This document shows, in pieces, positions 16,717-27,248 of a DNA stretch of 64,000 nt. The stretch lies in contig NZ_CP031848.1 in the NCBI RefSeq assembly GCF_003441595.1, positions 3,906,001-3,970,000 on the forward strand, in the 5' to 3' direction. This DNA is from Marinobacter sp. Arc7-DN-1 (GTDB lineage Bacteria > Pseudomonadota > Gammaproteobacteria > Pseudomonadales > Oleiphilaceae). Below the pieces are notes generated by a model. That model did not search any database, was not told the origin of the DNA, and saw nothing but the letters and a program-made list of their open reading frames with translations. Every line of letters begins with the position of its first letter. Within the stretch, counting starts at the first letter, position 1. The position numbers and the translations under genes were made by a program.

Positions 16717-18405
16717 TTACTTCTTCAACCCCATCTCCTCAATTGAAATCTCCCGCATCTTGAACTTCTGGATCTTCCCGGTGACGGTCATCGGGAATTC
16801 ATCCACGAACTTGTAGTTCTTCGGGATCTTGAAGTGGGCGATCTTGCCCTTGCAGAAGGCCTGCAGGTCCTCTGCGGTGACCGGGGCCGCTTCGGGGGCC
16901 AGTTTCACCCAGGCAATCAGCTCTTCACCGTACTTGTCATCGGGAATGCCGGTTACCTGCACTTCCTCGATGGCCGGATGGGTGTAGAGGAACTCTTCGA
17001 TTTCCTTCGGGTAGATGTTCTCACCGCCGCGGATGACCATGTCCTTGATGCGACCAACAATCTGGACGTAGCCCTCTTCGTCCATGGTGGCCAGGTCGCC
17101 GGTGTGCATCCAGCCGGCACTGTCTATAGCTTCACGGGTTTTTTCCTCGTTGTTCCAGTACTTCAGCATCACGCTGTAGCCGCGGGTGCACAGTTCGCCG
17201 ATTTCGCCGCGCGGGACCACGTTGCCGCTGGCCGGGTCCACGATCTTGGTTTCCAGGTGCGGCTGGGTGCGGCCCACGGTGGTGACCTGCTTCTCGAACG
17301 GGTCGAGGGAGCTGGTCTGGGTGGATACCGGGCTGGTTTCGGTCATGCCGTAGGCAATCTGAACTTCTTTCATGTTCATCTTGCCGTTGACCTTCTTCAT
17401 CACCTCGGCCGGGCAGATGGAACCGGCCATGATGCCGGTGCGCAGGCTGGAGAGATCGTAGGTTTCAAACTCCGGCTCGGCCAGTTCGGCGATGAACATG
17501 GTGGGCACGCCATACAGGGCGGTGGCCTTTTCCTGGTGTACGGCCTGCAGCACGGATTTTGGTTCAAAGCCTTCACCCGGGTAGATCATGGTGGCACCGT
17601 GGGTAATGCAGCCGAGGTTGCCCATCACCATGCCGAAGCAGTGGTACAGGGGCACCGGGATCACCAGGCGGTCGTTTGCTGTGAAGCGCTGACTCTCGGC
17701 CACGAAGTATCCGTTGTTGAGGATATTGTGGTGGGTGAGGGTGGCGCCTTTCGGGTTGCCGGTGGTGCCGGAGGTGAACTGGATGTTGATGGGGTCATCG
17801 AACTGCAGCTCGCTCTGGCGTTTGTCCAGATCGTCTTCGGAGACGTCGCCGGCGAAGCCCAGGAACTCTTTCCAGGTCCACATGCCGTCGTGCTTGTCTT
17901 CATGCACGTTGATCACGGCGCGCAGCTCCGGTACGTGGTCGGCCTTGAGTTTGCCGGGGACGCTGCGCTTCAGTTCCGGCGCCAGCTCGTAGATCATCTC
18001 GCGGTAGTTGGAACCCTTGAAGGCGTCCGCCGTTACCAGCGTGGTGATGCCGGCCAGGTTCAGGGCGTATTGCAGCTCGTGCACGCCGTAGGCCGGGTTG
18101 ATGTTCACCAGGATGGCGCCCACTTTCGCGGTGGCGAACTGGGTAACGGTCCACTCATAACGGTTGGGGGACCAGATGCCCACGCGGTCGCCGCGCTTCA
18201 CGCCGATGGCCATGAAGGCGCGGGCGGCTTCGTTGACCTTTTCAACGAATTCTTTGTAGGTCCAGCGAATGTCCTGGTGCAGGCACACCAGGGCTTCGTT
18301 GTCCGGATACTGTTCGGCGGTGCGGTCGAGCATTTGACCGATGGTCATGCCCAGCAGGGGCACTTCCGCGGTTCCGCTCGTATAGCTTGGTAGAGTCTTG
18401 CTCAT
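16717..18405 (-). CDS. AMP-binding acyl-CoA synthetase
   Basis: A 562-residue member of the adenylate-forming family. The P-loop-like motif [18 protein letters not shown], the YGMTETSP motif, [22 protein letters not shown] with the hinge, and the C-terminal lysine in [13 protein letters not shown] are all present. It activates a carboxylate to its CoA thioester through an acyl-AMP. It is the last gene of the minus-strand liu cluster, so short or branched fatty acids such as isovalerate or another leucine-pathway acid are likely substrates (inference). The start at 18405 is chosen because GGAGG sits 6-10 bases upstream; the frame continues further upstream without such a site. A terminator follows. 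Confidence 0.9.
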   Translation of the reverse strand: MSKTLPSYTSGTAEVPLLGMTIGQMLDRTAEQYPDNEALVCLHQDIRWTYKEFVEKVNEAARAFMAIGVKRGDRVGIWSPNRYEWTVTQFATAKVGAILVNINPAYGVHELQYALNLAGITTLVTADAFKGSNYREMIYELAPELKRSVPGKLKADHVPELRAVINVHEDKHDGMWTWKEFLGFAGDVSEDDLDKRQSELQFDDPINIQFTSGTTGNPKGATLTHHNILNNGYFVAESQRFTANDRLVIPVPLYHCFGMVMGNLGCITHGATMIYPGEGFEPKSVLQAVHQEKATALYGVPTMFIAELAEPEFETYDLSSLRTGIMAGSICPAEVMKKVNGKMNMKEVQIAYGMTETSPVSTQTSSLDPFEKQVTTVGRTQPHLETKIVDPASGNVVPRGEIGELCTRGYSVMLKYWNNEEKTREAIDSAGWMHTGDLATMDEEGYVQIVGRIKDMVIRGGENIYPKEIEEFLYTHPAIEEVQVTGIPDDKYGEELIAWVKLAPEAAPVTAEDLQAFCKGKIAHFKIPKNYKFVDEFPMTVTGKIQKFKMREISIEEMGLKK

Positions 18406-18457
18406 ATCTCTGCCTCCATTGTTTTTGTATTCGAGGGCGAGCAGGGTTGCGGTCCTG

Positions 18458-19033
18458 CTAGCGACTCTGACTGTGATACTCGGGGTTTGGTTGCATATCG
18501 CTGGCAATCGCCACGCGATTGGACATGTTGTAAAAACCGACCAGGTTGCTCAGGTCCCAGATTCCGCGGTCGCTGAGTCCTGCATCCCGCAGGGCCTGCG
18601 TGTCTTTTTCGGTGACGGTGGCCGGTGAGCGAGTCAGGTGGGATGCAAAGTCCAGCATCGCCCGCTGGCGCTTGTCGAGTCTGGCGCTGCGGTAATTCAT
18701 GACCATGTGCTCGCCCAGTTGGGGATCACCGCTCAGTACCCGCACGGCGGCGCCGTGGGCCACCAGGCAGTAGAAGCATTTGTTCTCTGAGGAGACCACC
18801 ACGGCCACCATTTCCCGCTCCAGTTTGGAGAGTTCCCCTTCACCGAGCATGAGTTCGTTGTAGAGGCGGGTGAAGCCTTCCAGCTGTTTAAGGTTCTGGC
18901 TGTAGGCGGTGAGTACGTTCGGAATCATGCCCAGCTTTTCCTGGCAGATCTGGAAGTACTTCCGGGTGTCTTCCGGCATGTCGCTGATCTCCGGGATCGG
19001 GAGATCCAGGGCGACTACGTTTTTATTACTCAT
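18458..19033 (-). CDS. AhpD/carboxymuconolactone-decarboxylase-like peroxidase-related protein
   Basis: A 191-residue all-helical protein with the AhpD-type redox motif in [18 protein letters not shown] (CxxC plus His). The N-terminal [16 protein letters not shown] region and a C-terminal NMSNRVA segment match the 'peroxidase-related enzyme' branch of the CMD/AhpD superfamily. It probably reduces hydroperoxides or transfers reducing equivalents. Its place between liuE and the acyl-CoA synthetase suggests it serves that pathway, for example against peroxide from flavin dehydrogenases (inference). A 148-base gap containing a structured repeat separates it from liuE. Confidence 0.8.
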   Translation of the reverse strand: MSNKNVVALDLPIPEISDMPEDTRKYFQICQEKLGMIPNVLTAYSQNLKQLEGFTRLYNELMLGEGELSKLEREMVAVVVSSENKCFYCLVAHGAAVRVLSGDPQLGEHMVMNYRSARLDKRQRAMLDFASHLTRSPATVTEKDTQALRDAGLSDRGIWDLSNLVGFYNMSNRVAIASDMQPNPEYHSQSR

Positions 19034-19072
19034 TCTTGCTGACTCCTAGCCTTCAGGATTTGGTGCAGTGGC

Positions 19073-19170
19073 GAGCGGGTACGACTTCCCGGGACACGCT
19101 GTGAATACCTCCCTGTACGCTTGCCTGCAGCATCCATGCTGCAGACAGTCCCGGGAAGTCGTACCCGCTC
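19073..19170. repeat. Structured palindromic repeat, copy A
   Basis: A perfect 22-bp outer inverted repeat (19073-19094 / 19149-19170) encloses an inner hairpin CTGCAGCATCCATGCTGCAG (19125-19144) and a single-stranded segment ATACCTCCCTGTACGCTT (19105-19122). Read on the minus strand, the order is outer stem, CGGGACTGTC, inner hairpin with CATGGATG at its tip, then AAGCGTACAGGGAGGTAT, then outer stem. Copy C (28457-28552) has the same order in the plus orientation with one mismatch in that 18-base segment but different paired bases in both stems. It lies between liuE and the AhpD-like gene. Confidence 0.8.
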
Positions 19171-19180
19171 ACCACGTTAA

Positions 19181-20089
19181 TCATTGGCAGTTACCGCCTA
19201 GCGCCTGTCCTACTTTGGAGCCATTTGCACGGTTCAGTTGGCCGCAGATCCAGTCGCCGGTTGCCACTAATTTTTCGAGATCAACACCTGTTTCTATACC
19301 CAGGCCGTTAAGCAGGTATAGCACGTCTTCGGTGGCGACGTTGCCGGAAGCGCCCTTGGCATAGGGGCAGCCGCCGAGGCCGGCGACGGAGGCGTCGATA
19401 ACCGCAATGCCTTCTTCCAACACCGCGTAGAGGTTGGCCAGGGCCTGGCCGTAGGTGTCGTGGAAGTGGGCGGCCAGCTTTTCCAGGGGAACATGGGCGG
19501 CGACGGCTTCAAGCATGCGCTTGGCTTTGATGGGTGTGCCCACGCCGATGGTGTCGCCCAGGGAGATTTCGTGGCAGCCCATGTTGTAGAGGGCTTTGGC
19601 CACGGCAGCGACCTGCTCGGGAGCAATGTCGCCTTCGTAAGGGCAGCCCATCACGGTGGAAACATAGCCGCGCACGGGGATGCCGTGCTTGCGGGCTTCT
19701 TCCACTACCGGTGCAAAGCGTTCAAGGCTTTCGGCGATGGTGCAGTTGATGTTCTTTTTGGTGAAGGATTCGGAGGCAGCGCCGAATACCGCAACCTCGT
19801 CTGCCTTGGCTGCCAGTGCGCCCTCAAAGCCTTTCAGGTTTGGGGTGAGGGCGGAGTAGCGTACGCCGGGCTTACGGGTAATGCCGGCCATCACTTCGGC
19901 GGCGTCGCCCATCTGCGGCACCCATTTCGGGGACACAAAGCTGGCGGCCTCAATGTGGCTCAGGCCGCTGTCTGCCAGGCGGTCGATCAGCCCGGTTTTG
20001 ATGGCGGTGGCGATCACCGGGCCGGGCTCGTTCTGGAGTCCGTCCCGGGGGCTCATCTCAACCAGGCGAACCTGTCTGGGAAAGGCCAT
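19181..20089 (-). CDS. liuE: Hydroxymethylglutaryl-CoA lyase
   Basis: A 302-residue HMG-CoA lyase that splits 3-hydroxy-3-methylglutaryl-CoA into acetoacetate and acetyl-CoA, the last step of leucine catabolism. It has the DRE-TIM opening [12 protein letters not shown], a metal-binding [10 protein letters not shown] and the catalytic-Cys loop [22 protein letters not shown]. It is the fifth liu gene, and its start overlaps the liuD stop (TGATG), indicating coupled translation. Confidence 0.95.
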   Translation of the reverse strand: MAFPRQVRLVEMSPRDGLQNEPGPVIATAIKTGLIDRLADSGLSHIEAASFVSPKWVPQMGDAAEVMAGITRKPGVRYSALTPNLKGFEGALAAKADEVAVFGAASESFTKKNINCTIAESLERFAPVVEEARKHGIPVRGYVSTVMGCPYEGDIAPEQVAAVAKALYNMGCHEISLGDTIGVGTPIKAKRMLEAVAAHVPLEKLAAHFHDTYGQALANLYAVLEEGIAVIDASVAGLGGCPYAKGASGNVATEDVLYLLNGLGIETGVDLEKLVATGDWICGQLNRANGSKVGQALGGNCQ

Positions 20090-22083
20090 CAGCCTGCCTC
20101 CTCTTCAGTCACTTCAATGGCGATCAGTTCGGCACCTTCTGAGACCTGGTCGCCTTCGGCGAAGAAGATTTCCGTCACCACGCCGTCGGCCGGGGCCTTG
20201 ATGGCGTGTTCCATCTTCATGGCTTCCATGATCACCAGGCTCTGGCCGGCGGTGACCTTGTCGCCGACTTTGGCCTGAACGGCCACGATGGCGCCGTTCA
20301 TGGGCGCGGCCAGGCTGCCTTCGCCGGCTATTTCCTCGAAGCCGTAGGTTTCCCGGTATAGGGTGCAGTTGAAGGTGTCACCTTCGTAGAACAGCACCAA
20401 CTGGTCGTTGTGCAGGTTGCCGTGGATGCTGATGCGGTGGCCGTTGATCACGGCCTGCAGGTAATCGTCATCCAGGCGGGCGGTGAGGTTGTATACGCTG
20501 CCGCCCACGAACACCTGATAGCGGTCGTCCCGTTCCAGGATCTTCAGGTCGTGAATCTCCTCACCCACCTGAAGTTGCAGGGGCTGGGCGTATTCGGAGT
20601 TCATGCGCCAGCTGTTCTGGCGGCCAAACGGTGACCAGGGGTCGGTGCTCACCACTTCCCGGGATTTACGCTGCTCCAGTACGAAGCCGGCGGCCAGTAC
20701 CAGGGCCTTGTGGGTATCGAGTTTCGATTTCGGGAACAGCAGTTCCCGGTGATCGTCGATAAAGCCGGTGGTCAGGTCCGCTTCCCGGAACGGCTGGGCA
20801 TCGGCCAGGGCGTGCAGGAACCGGATGTTGGTTTTCACGCCGGCAATGCGGTAGTGCTCCAGGGCCTGAACCATGCGGTTGATGGCCTGGTCCCGGGTTT
20901 CATCCCACACGATGAGTTTGGCGATCATTGGGTCGTAGTGGATGCTGATGTCGTCGCCTTCGGTAACGCCGGTATCCACACGCACGTGGGCGCTTTCATC
21001 CGGGGTGCTCAGGTAGCGCAGGTTGCCGGTGGCGGGCAGGAAGTCCTGGTCCGGGTCTTCGGCATAGATACGCGCTTCCAGGGCGTGGCCCCGGGTTTTT
21101 ACCTGGGACTGCTCCAGCGGCAGCGGGTCGCCCCAGGCTACCTTCAATTGCCATTCCACCAGGTCCTGGCCGGTGACCATTTCGGTGACCGGGTGCTCTA
21201 CCTGCAGGCGGGTGTTCATTTCCATGAAGAAGAAGGAGCCGTCCACGTCGTACAGGAACTCGACGGTGCCGGCGCCTACGTAGTCGATGGCCTGGGCGGC
21301 TTTTACCGCCGCCTCACCCATGGCTTTGCGGGTGTCTTCGCTCAGGCCGGGGGCCGGGGCTTCTTCCAGGACTTTCTGGTGGCGGCGCTGCACAGAACAG
21401 TCCCGCTCGGCCAGGTACACACCGTTGCCATCCTGATCACAGAATACCTGGATTTCCACGTGCCGTGGCTGGGTCAGGTAGCGTTCGATGAGCATATCCG
21501 GGTTGCCGAAGGCGTTCTTCGATTCCCGTTTGGCGGCGGCCAGGGCGTCGTCGAAGTCTTCCATGCGCTCTACCACGCGCATGCCTTTGCCACCGCCGCC
21601 GGCGACGGCCTTGAGCAGCAGCGGGAAGCCGCATTTTTCGGCTTCTGCCCGGAGTGTTTCCGGGTCCTGGTCGTCGCCATGGTAACCGGGCACCAGGGGC
21701 ACGCCCGCTTTTTCCATGATGGCCTTGGCGGCGGACTTGGAGCCCATGGCGGCAATAGCCGGGGAGGGCGGGCCGATGAACACCAGGTTATTGGCTTCAC
21801 AGGCTTCGGCAAAGCCGGTGTTCTCCGAGAGGAAGCCGTAGCCCGGATGAATAGCCTGGGCACCGCTCTTCCTGGCAATCTCGATGATCTTTTCGGCTCG
21901 CAGGTAGCTCTCGGAGCTGGGTGCCGGGCCGATGTGGAAGGCTTCGTCGGCCATGGCCACGTGCCGGGCGTTGGCGTCGGCGTCTGAATAGACGGCCACG
22001 CAGCGAATACCCATGCGGTGGGCGGTTTGTATGATCCGGCAGGCAATTTCGCCCCGGTTGGCAATGAGAATTTTGCTGAACAT
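20089..22083 (-). CDS. liuD: Methylcrotonyl-CoA carboxylase biotin-containing alpha subunit
   Basis: A 664-residue biotin carboxylase/biotin carrier subunit. The N-terminal [15 protein letters not shown], the ATP-grasp [10 protein letters not shown] and [14 protein letters not shown] motifs, and a C-terminal biotinyl domain with EAMKMEH (Lys near 623) are all present. With LiuB it carboxylates 3-methylcrotonyl-CoA to 3-methylglutaconyl-CoA. The start overlaps the liuC stop (TAATG). Length and domain order are those of MCC alpha. Confidence 0.95.
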   Translation of the reverse strand: MFSKILIANRGEIACRIIQTAHRMGIRCVAVYSDADANARHVAMADEAFHIGPAPSSESYLRAEKIIEIARKSGAQAIHPGYGFLSENTGFAEACEANNLVFIGPPSPAIAAMGSKSAAKAIMEKAGVPLVPGYHGDDQDPETLRAEAEKCGFPLLLKAVAGGGGKGMRVVERMEDFDDALAAAKRESKNAFGNPDMLIERYLTQPRHVEIQVFCDQDGNGVYLAERDCSVQRRHQKVLEEAPAPGLSEDTRKAMGEAAVKAAQAIDYVGAGTVEFLYDVDGSFFFMEMNTRLQVEHPVTEMVTGQDLVEWQLKVAWGDPLPLEQSQVKTRGHALEARIYAEDPDQDFLPATGNLRYLSTPDESAHVRVDTGVTEGDDISIHYDPMIAKLIVWDETRDQAINRMVQALEHYRIAGVKTNIRFLHALADAQPFREADLTTGFIDDHRELLFPKSKLDTHKALVLAAGFVLEQRKSREVVSTDPWSPFGRQNSWRMNSEYAQPLQLQVGEEIHDLKILERDDRYQVFVGGSVYNLTARLDDDYLQAVINGHRISIHGNLHNDQLVLFYEGDTFNCTLYRETYGFEEIAGEGSLAAPMNGAIVAVQAKVGDKVTAGQSLVIMEAMKMEHAIKAPADGVVTEIFFAEGDQVSEGAELIAIEVTEEEAG

Positions 22084-22889
22084 TAGTCTGTCTCCGGAAC
22101 CCAGTTGGCCTTGCGCTTGTTCAGGAAGGCATTGAGCCCTTCCTGCCCCTCTTCACCCACCCGGATATCCGCTATGCGGTGCGCGGTGTCGTCAATCACG
22201 TCGTCGTTGATGGGCTTGTGGCTAACGGCAAATACCAGGTCCTTGGCAGCCCGCATGGCTTCCGGGCCGTTGGTGACCAGTTGTTGCACCATCTCGTTGC
22301 AGCGGGCTTCCATGGCCTCGACATCGTCGCAGACGATGTGCACCAGGCCGTAGTCCTGTGCCTGCCGGGCGTTGAACACTTCGGCAGAGATAAAGTAGCG
22401 GCGGGCCTGGCGTTCCCCAATGGCGCTTACCACGTAGGGGCTGATCACCGCCGGGATCAGGCCGAGTTTCACTTCGCTCAGGCAGAAGCTGGATTTCTCG
22501 GTGGCGATGACGATGTCGCAGCAGGCGGCCAGGCCCACGGCGCCGCCATAGGCGGCACCTTGTACCAGGCCAATCACCGGCTTGCGCAGGCCATTGAGTA
22601 CTTCCATCAGCCGGGCCAACTGGCGGGCATCGTCCAGGTTTTCCTTGTGGCCGTTGTCGGCCATGCGGCGCATCCAGCCAAGGTCGGCCCCGGCGGAGAA
22701 ATGCTTGCCCTCGGAGCGTAGGATCACCACCTTGGTTTTGCTGTTGGAGCTCACCTCGGTGAGGGTGTTGATCAGCTGCTGGATGATCACGTCGTCAAAG
22801 GCGTTGCGTTTGTCGGGGCGATTAAGGACCACCTCGGCAATGCCCCCGGCGCGGTGTCTGAGCAGAACTGCGGATTCGGTGTCTGTCAT
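22083..22889 (-). CDS. liuC: Methylglutaconyl-CoA hydratase
   Basis: A 268-residue crotonase-family enzyme with the oxyanion-hole segments HFSAGADLGWMRRM and GAAYGGAVGLAACCD. It hydrates 3-methylglutaconyl-CoA to HMG-CoA, between LiuBD and LiuE. It lies between liuB and liuD, with a 14-base gap to liuB and a start/stop overlap with liuD. Assignment rests on family and on exact position in the liu operon. Confidence 0.92.
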   Translation of the reverse strand: MTDTESAVLLRHRAGGIAEVVLNRPDKRNAFDDVIIQQLINTLTEVSSNSKTKVVILRSEGKHFSAGADLGWMRRMADNGHKENLDDARQLARLMEVLNGLRKPVIGLVQGAAYGGAVGLAACCDIVIATEKSSFCLSEVKLGLIPAVISPYVVSAIGERQARRYFISAEVFNARQAQDYGLVHIVCDDVEAMEARCNEMVQQLVTNGPEAMRAAKDLVFAVSHKPINDDVIDDTAHRIADIRVGEEGQEGLNAFLNKRKANWVPETD

Positions 22890-22903
22890 GTCATTCTCCC
22901 CGA

Positions 22904-24511
22904 TTACATCCGGAACACGCCGAAGCGTGTCGGTTTGGCCGGGCGGTTAAGGGTGGCAGACAGGCTCAGGGCAACCACTTCGCGGGTCTGGGCCGGGTCG
23001 ATCACGCCGTCGTCCCACAGCCGTGCACTGGCGTAGTAGGGGTGGCCCTGGTGCTCGTAGGTGTCGATGATCGGCTGTTTGAATTCGGCCTCTTCTTCGG
23101 CGCTCCACTCCTGGCCTTTACGTTCCATGCCCTCGCGGCGCACGGTGGCCATGACGCCGGCGGCCTGTTCGCCACCCATCACCGAGATGCGGGCATTGGG
23201 CCACATCCACAGGAAGTCCGGGCTGTAGGCGCGGCCGCACATGCCATAGTTGCCGGCGCCGAAGCTGCCGCCGATCAGTACGGTGATCTTGGGCACGTTG
23301 GCGCAGGCCACGGCCATCACCATCTTGGCGCCATGCTTGGCAATGCCTTCGGATTCGTACTTCTGGCCGACCATGAAGCCGGTGATATTCTGCAGGAACA
23401 GCAGCGGGATGTTGCGCTGGCAGCAGAGCTCCACAAAGTGCGCGCCTTTCTGGGCAGACTCACCGAACAGGATGCCGTTGTTGGCGATGATGCCCACCGG
23501 ATAGCCGTGGATATGGGCAAAACCGGTCACCAGGGTCTGGCCGTAGTAGCGTTTGAACTCGTCAAACTCGGAGCCATCAACGATGCGGGCGATCACGTCG
23601 CGTACGTCGAACTGTTTGCGCAGGTCAGTGCCGACGATGCCGTAGATTTCCTCGGCGTCGTACAGCGGCGCTTTCGGCTTGCGGATCTCGACGTCCACTG
23701 GCTTGCGGCGGTTCAGGTTGGAGACGCAGCGCCGGGCGATTTCCAGGGCGTGAGCGTCGTTTTCGGCGTAATGGTCGGCAACACCGGAGATCTTGCAGTG
23801 TACGTCGGCACCGCCCAGGTCTTCGGCGCTGACCACTTCACCGGTGGCGGCTTTCACCAGCGGCGGGCCGGCCAGGAAGATGGTGCCCTGGTTGCGGACG
23901 ATGATGGATTCGTCAGCCATGGCGGGTACGTAGGCGCCGCCGGCGGTGCACAGGCCCATGACGACGGCAATCTGGGGGATGTCGTCGGCGGACATGCGGG
24001 CCTGGTTGTAGAAGATGCGGCCGAAGTGGTCGCGGTCCGGGAAGACTTCGTCCTGTCTTGGCAGGTTGGCGCCGCCGGAATCGACCAGGTAGATGCAGGG
24101 CAGGCGGTTCTGCAGGGCGATTTCCTGGGCGCGCAGGTGTTTTTTGACGGTCAGCGGGTAGTAGCTGCCGCCTTTCACCGTGGCGTCGTTGGCGATGATC
24201 ATGCATTCGGTGCCGGAGACGCGGCCCACGCCGGCAATGACGCCCGCTGCGGGGACTTCTTCATCGTAGACGTTGTAGGCGGCGAACTGGCCGATTTCCA
24301 GGAAGGGGGAGCCGTCGTCCAGGAGGCGGTTTATGCGCTCGCGGGGCAGCAGTTTGCCACGGGCGATGTGGCGCTCCTGGTAGGAGGGGCCACCGCCTTG
24401 CTGGATGGTGGAAACTTTGTCGCGCAGGTCCGCTACGGCGGTTGCCATGGAGTCCTGGTTGGCCTGGAATTCGTCAGACCTCGGGTTTATTTTGCTTTGC
24501 AGTATCGTCAT
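22904..24511 (-). CDS. liuB: Methylcrotonyl-CoA carboxylase beta subunit
   Basis: A 535-residue carboxyltransferase subunit. The N-terminal [23 protein letters not shown], the acyl-CoA-binding [15 protein letters not shown] and the later [16 protein letters not shown] segment are characteristic of MCC beta. With LiuD it forms the ATP- and biotin-dependent carboxylase of leucine breakdown. The start MTILQSK is chosen because the upstream frame extension (to 24622) runs through a palindromic repeat and is not protein-like. A 209-base gap holding repeat copy B separates it from liuA. Confidence 0.95.
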   Translation of the reverse strand: MTILQSKINPRSDEFQANQDSMATAVADLRDKVSTIQQGGGPSYQERHIARGKLLPRERINRLLDDGSPFLEIGQFAAYNVYDEEVPAAGVIAGVGRVSGTECMIIANDATVKGGSYYPLTVKKHLRAQEIALQNRLPCIYLVDSGGANLPRQDEVFPDRDHFGRIFYNQARMSADDIPQIAVVMGLCTAGGAYVPAMADESIIVRNQGTIFLAGPPLVKAATGEVVSAEDLGGADVHCKISGVADHYAENDAHALEIARRCVSNLNRRKPVDVEIRKPKAPLYDAEEIYGIVGTDLRKQFDVRDVIARIVDGSEFDEFKRYYGQTLVTGFAHIHGYPVGIIANNGILFGESAQKGAHFVELCCQRNIPLLFLQNITGFMVGQKYESEGIAKHGAKMVMAVACANVPKITVLIGGSFGAGNYGMCGRAYSPDFLWMWPNARISVMGGEQAAGVMATVRREGMERKGQEWSAEEEAEFKQPIIDTYEHQGHPYYASARLWDDGVIDPAQTREVVALSLSATLNRPAKPTRFGVFRM

Positions 24512-24532
24512 GTTTTCCGGGCCTCGAGTTTC

Positions 24533-24647
24533 GGGGCGGCGGGACTGGCGGGGTGTCGCTCCGGGAACCGCTACGAGCACGTCCATGTGCGCTTGTTTCC
24601 GGCCATCCTTGGCCTCCAACATTCCCGGACCGTCCTGCCGCCGCCCC
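24533..24647. repeat. Structured palindromic repeat, degenerate copy B
   Basis: Same orientation and layout as copy A but more diverged. The outer arms GGGGCGGCGG (24533-24542) and CCGCCGCCCC (24638-24647) still pair, as do CCGGGA (24561-24566) and TCCCGG (24623-24628). The segment ACGTCCATGTGCGCTT (24579-24594) matches copy A's ACCTCCCTGTACGCTT at 13 of 16 positions, and the inner stem is reduced to GGCCA-TCCT-TGGCC (24601-24614). It fills the liuB-liuA gap. Confidence 0.6.
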
Positions 24648-24720
24648 CTCCGTCATACTTTGGGTGCTGGCCGTCCCTGGCTTTCTTCGCTTTGGACAGC
24701 CTCTGGCTTGAAGCTGCGTT

Positions 24721-25887
24721 TTACTTGTTCAGGTACAGCTCTCGGCCGATCAGCATCCGGCGGATTTCGGACGTTCCGGCACCGATTTCGTAGAGTTTGG
24801 CGTCCCGCAGCAGTCGGCCAGTCGGGTATTCGTTGATGTAGCCGTTGCCGCCGAGCAATTGGATGGCGTCCAGAGCCAGTTTGGTGGCCATTTCCGCGGA
24901 GTAGAGAATGACGCCGGCGGCGTCTTTGCGGGTAGTTTCGCCTCGGTCGGCGGACATGGCGACCATATAGACGTAGGACTTGGCTGTGTTCATCCAGGTG
25001 TACATGTCGGCGACTTTGCCCTGTACCAGTTGGAATTCGCCGATGGCCTGGCCGAACTGTTTGCGCTCGCGGATGTAGGGGACGACCACGTCCATGGCGG
25101 CCTGCATGATGCCCAGGGGACCGCCGGAGAGGACGAGACGCTCGTAGTCGAGGCCGCTCATCAGGACTTTGGCGCCGTTGCCAACGCCGCCCAGAATGTT
25201 TTCTTTGGGAACCTTGCAGTCTTCGAACACCAGTTCACAGGTGTTGGAGCCGCGCATGCCGAGTTTGTCGAGTTTCTGGTGGCGGCTGAAGCCCGGGGCG
25301 TCGCGTTCTACGATGAAGGCGGTAACGCCCTTGGAGCCGGCCTGGGTGTCGGTCTTGGCGTAGATGACGTAGGTATTCGCATCCGGGCCGTTGGTGATCC
25401 ACATTTTGGTGCCGTTGAGGACGTAGTGGTCACCGGCGTCTTTGGCGCTGAGCTTCATGGAGATGACGTCGGAGCCGGCATTGGGCTCGGACATGGCCAG
25501 GGCGCCGATGTGTTCACCACTGACGAGCTTCGGCAGGTATTTCTGTTTCTGCTCTTCGGTGCCGTTGCGGTGAATCTGGTTTACACACAGGTTGGAGTGG
25601 GCACCGTAGGAGAGGCCAACGGAGGCGGAGGCGCGGCTGATTTCTTCCATGGCGATGACATGCGCCAGGTAGCCCATGTCGGAGCCGCCGTATTCTTCGC
25701 TCACGGTGATACCCAGCAGGCCCATGTCGCCCATTTTCCGCCACAGGTCCATGGGGAACTCGTTGTTGCGGTCGATTTCCTCGGCGCGGGGTGCGATTTC
25801 AGCGGCGGCGAAGCCGTTGACCTGCTCACGCAGCATGTCGAGGGTTTCACCGAGGCCGAAATTGAGCTCTGAGTATTGTGATTTCAT
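24721..25887 (-). CDS. liuA: Isovaleryl-CoA dehydrogenase
   Basis: A 388-residue acyl-CoA dehydrogenase converting isovaleryl-CoA to 3-methylcrotonyl-CoA with FAD and electron-transfer flavoprotein. The family signatures [29 protein letters not shown] and C-terminal [35 protein letters not shown] are present. It is the first enzyme gene of the liu operon, 22 bases after liuR. LiuA assignment comes from context plus overall similarity to isovaleryl-CoA dehydrogenases. Confidence 0.93.
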   Translation of the reverse strand: MKSQYSELNFGLGETLDMLREQVNGFAAAEIAPRAEEIDRNNEFPMDLWRKMGDMGLLGITVSEEYGGSDMGYLAHVIAMEEISRASASVGLSYGAHSNLCVNQIHRNGTEEQKQKYLPKLVSGEHIGALAMSEPNAGSDVISMKLSAKDAGDHYVLNGTKMWITNGPDANTYVIYAKTDTQAGSKGVTAFIVERDAPGFSRHQKLDKLGMRGSNTCELVFEDCKVPKENILGGVGNGAKVLMSGLDYERLVLSGGPLGIMQAAMDVVVPYIRERKQFGQAIGEFQLVQGKVADMYTWMNTAKSYVYMVAMSADRGETTRKDAAGVILYSAEMATKLALDAIQLLGGNGYINEYPTGRLLRDAKLYEIGAGTSEIRRMLIGRELYLNK

Positions 25888-25909
25888 CGTTGGCTACCTT
25901 TGGTTTTTG

Positions 25910-26356
25910 TCATTGGTGTTCAGCGGTCTGCCGGGCTTCGTCGTCGGCCAGGGCCTGCTGTTTCTTTTTGTTCTGCAGTTCAGCCAGGGCTTCGCGGCAC
26001 CGGGTTTCGGCTGTGTCTATTTCCATTTCCGCCTGGGCAATGTCGTTCTTTTGCTGTTCCATTTGTGCTCGTTTGTTGGCCAGAATGGTCAGCATCTTGT
26101 GAAGCTGTTTCTCATTTCCGCTGAGGGTTTCGTCCCACAGGTCAAACAGCTCTTTGGTTTCGGCCAGGGAAAAACCCATGCGCTTGCCCCGGAGGATGAG
26201 CTTCAGGCGCACCCGATCCTTTGAACTGAAGATCCGTGTCTGCCCGCGCCGTGAGGGCTTGAGCAGCTCCTGATCTTCGTAGAAACGAATGCTCCGGGTT
26301 GTTACATCGAACTCTTTGGCGAGCTCGCTGATGCTGAATGTCTTCTTTATGTCCAT
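25910..26356 (-). CDS. liuR: MerR-family regulator of leucine catabolism
   Basis: A 148-residue MerR-type protein. An N-terminal winged helix (FSISELAKEFDVTTRSIRFYEDQELL, then RRGQTRIFSSKDRVRLKLIL) is followed by a long coiled coil and a Lys/Gln/Ala-rich end without effector cysteines. It heads the minus-strand liu operon and faces the SDR operon. LiuR homologs repress liu genes and respond to pathway acyl-CoAs. A 16-bp palindrome of the expected type lies 35-50 bases upstream of its start. Confidence 0.92.
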   Translation of the reverse strand: MDIKKTFSISELAKEFDVTTRSIRFYEDQELLKPSRRGQTRIFSSKDRVRLKLILRGKRMGFSLAETKELFDLWDETLSGNEKQLHKMLTILANKRAQMEQQKNDIAQAEMEIDTAETRCREALAELQNKKKQQALADDEARQTAEHQ

Positions 26357-26390
26357 TGGGATTTCCTTTTTAGACTTAGGTTAGATAAAG

Positions 26391-26406
26391 TTTACGTAAA
26401 CGTAAA
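26391..26406. promoter_or_regulatory. Predicted LiuR-binding palindrome
   Basis: TTTACGT-AA-ACGTAAA is a perfect 7-bp inverted repeat with a 2-base spacer, centred in the 105-base gap between liuR and the divergent SDR gene. It resembles the ACGT-containing LiuR motif known from proteobacteria. One site could control both operons. Confidence 0.75.
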
Positions 26407-26461
26407 GTAGTTTTAGAGTCCGATTTTAAACAAACAGAATCCTGAAAAGGGGGAGTGAACG

Positions 26462-27223
26462 ATGGAATTTAAAAATGTAGCAGCCATTGTAACAGGCGGG
26501 GCTTCCGGGCTGGGCGAGGGTGCTGCCCGTGCGCTGGCGGCTGCCGGGTGCAAGGTGGCTATTCTGGATCTTCAGAAAGCGCAGGGTGAAAAGGTGGCAG
26601 CGGATATCGGCGGGATCTTCCTGGAGTGCGATGTCAGCTCGCCGGACAGCGCCGAGGCAGCCATCAAGGCAGCACGGGAAGCCCATGGCCATTGCGGCAT
26701 TGCGGTGAACTGTGCCGGTATTGCCCCCGCCTCGAAGATTCTGGGCCGTGATGGTGTGATGCCGCTGGAGAACTTCAGCAAGGTTATCCAGGTCAACCTT
26801 ATTGGCACCTTTAACATTATGCGCCTGGCGGCGGCGGAAATGGCCCAGCGTGAGCCGAATGCCGATGGTGAGCGTGGCGTGATCATCAACACGGCGTCGG
26901 TGGCCGCTTATGAAGGCCAGATCGGCCAGGCGGCGTATAGTGCTTCCAAGGGTGGCGTGGTTTCTCTGACACTCCAGTCCGCCCGTGAGCTGGCCCGGGA
27001 AGGTATCCGGGTGAATACCATTGCGCCGGGACTGTTCATGACGCCGATGATGGCTGGCATGCCTGAAGAAGTTCAGGAGAGCCTGGCTGCTACGCTGCCG
27101 TTCCCGAAGCGGCTCGGCAAACCGGAGGAGTTTGGCATGATGGTAGACCAGATGGTGCGTAACCCGGTTCTCAACGGCGAGGTCATCCGCCTCGATAGCG
27201 CCCTGCGTATGGCGCCCAAGTGA
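26462..27223 (+). CDS. SDR 3-hydroxyacyl-CoA dehydrogenase (type II-like)
   Basis: A 253-residue short-chain dehydrogenase with the cofactor motif TGGASGLGEGAARALA, NCAG in CAGIAP, catalytic YSASKGG, and the late PFPKRLGKPEEFG segment seen in 17-beta-HSD10-type enzymes. These oxidise 3-hydroxyacyl-CoAs, including 2-methyl-3-hydroxybutyryl-CoA of isoleucine breakdown. It is the first gene of a plus-strand set with an acyl-CoA dehydrogenase and a thiolase, giving the oxidation and cleavage steps of a beta-oxidation spiral; no hydratase is present. AGGGGGAG gives a strong ribosome binding site. It shares the LiuR box with the liu operon. Confidence 0.9.
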   Translation: MEFKNVAAIVTGGASGLGEGAARALAAAGCKVAILDLQKAQGEKVAADIGGIFLECDVSSPDSAEAAIKAAREAHGHCGIAVNCAGIAPASKILGRDGVMPLENFSKVIQVNLIGTFNIMRLAAAEMAQREPNADGERGVIINTASVAAYEGQIGQAAYSASKGGVVSLTLQSARELAREGIRVNTIAPGLFMTPMMAGMPEEVQESLAATLPFPKRLGKPEEFGMMVDQMVRNPVLNGEVIRLDSALRMAPK

Positions 27224-27248
27224 CATCATTCAATTGCAGGAGACATTC

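Noticed and set aside
16834..18393. Long plus-strand frame (519 codons) opposite the acyl-CoA synthetase
   Set aside because: Same codon-phase shadow effect; its composition is His/Gly/Val-rich and shows no motif, while the minus-strand gene has all family motifs. The same applies to frames opposite liuD, liuB and liuA.
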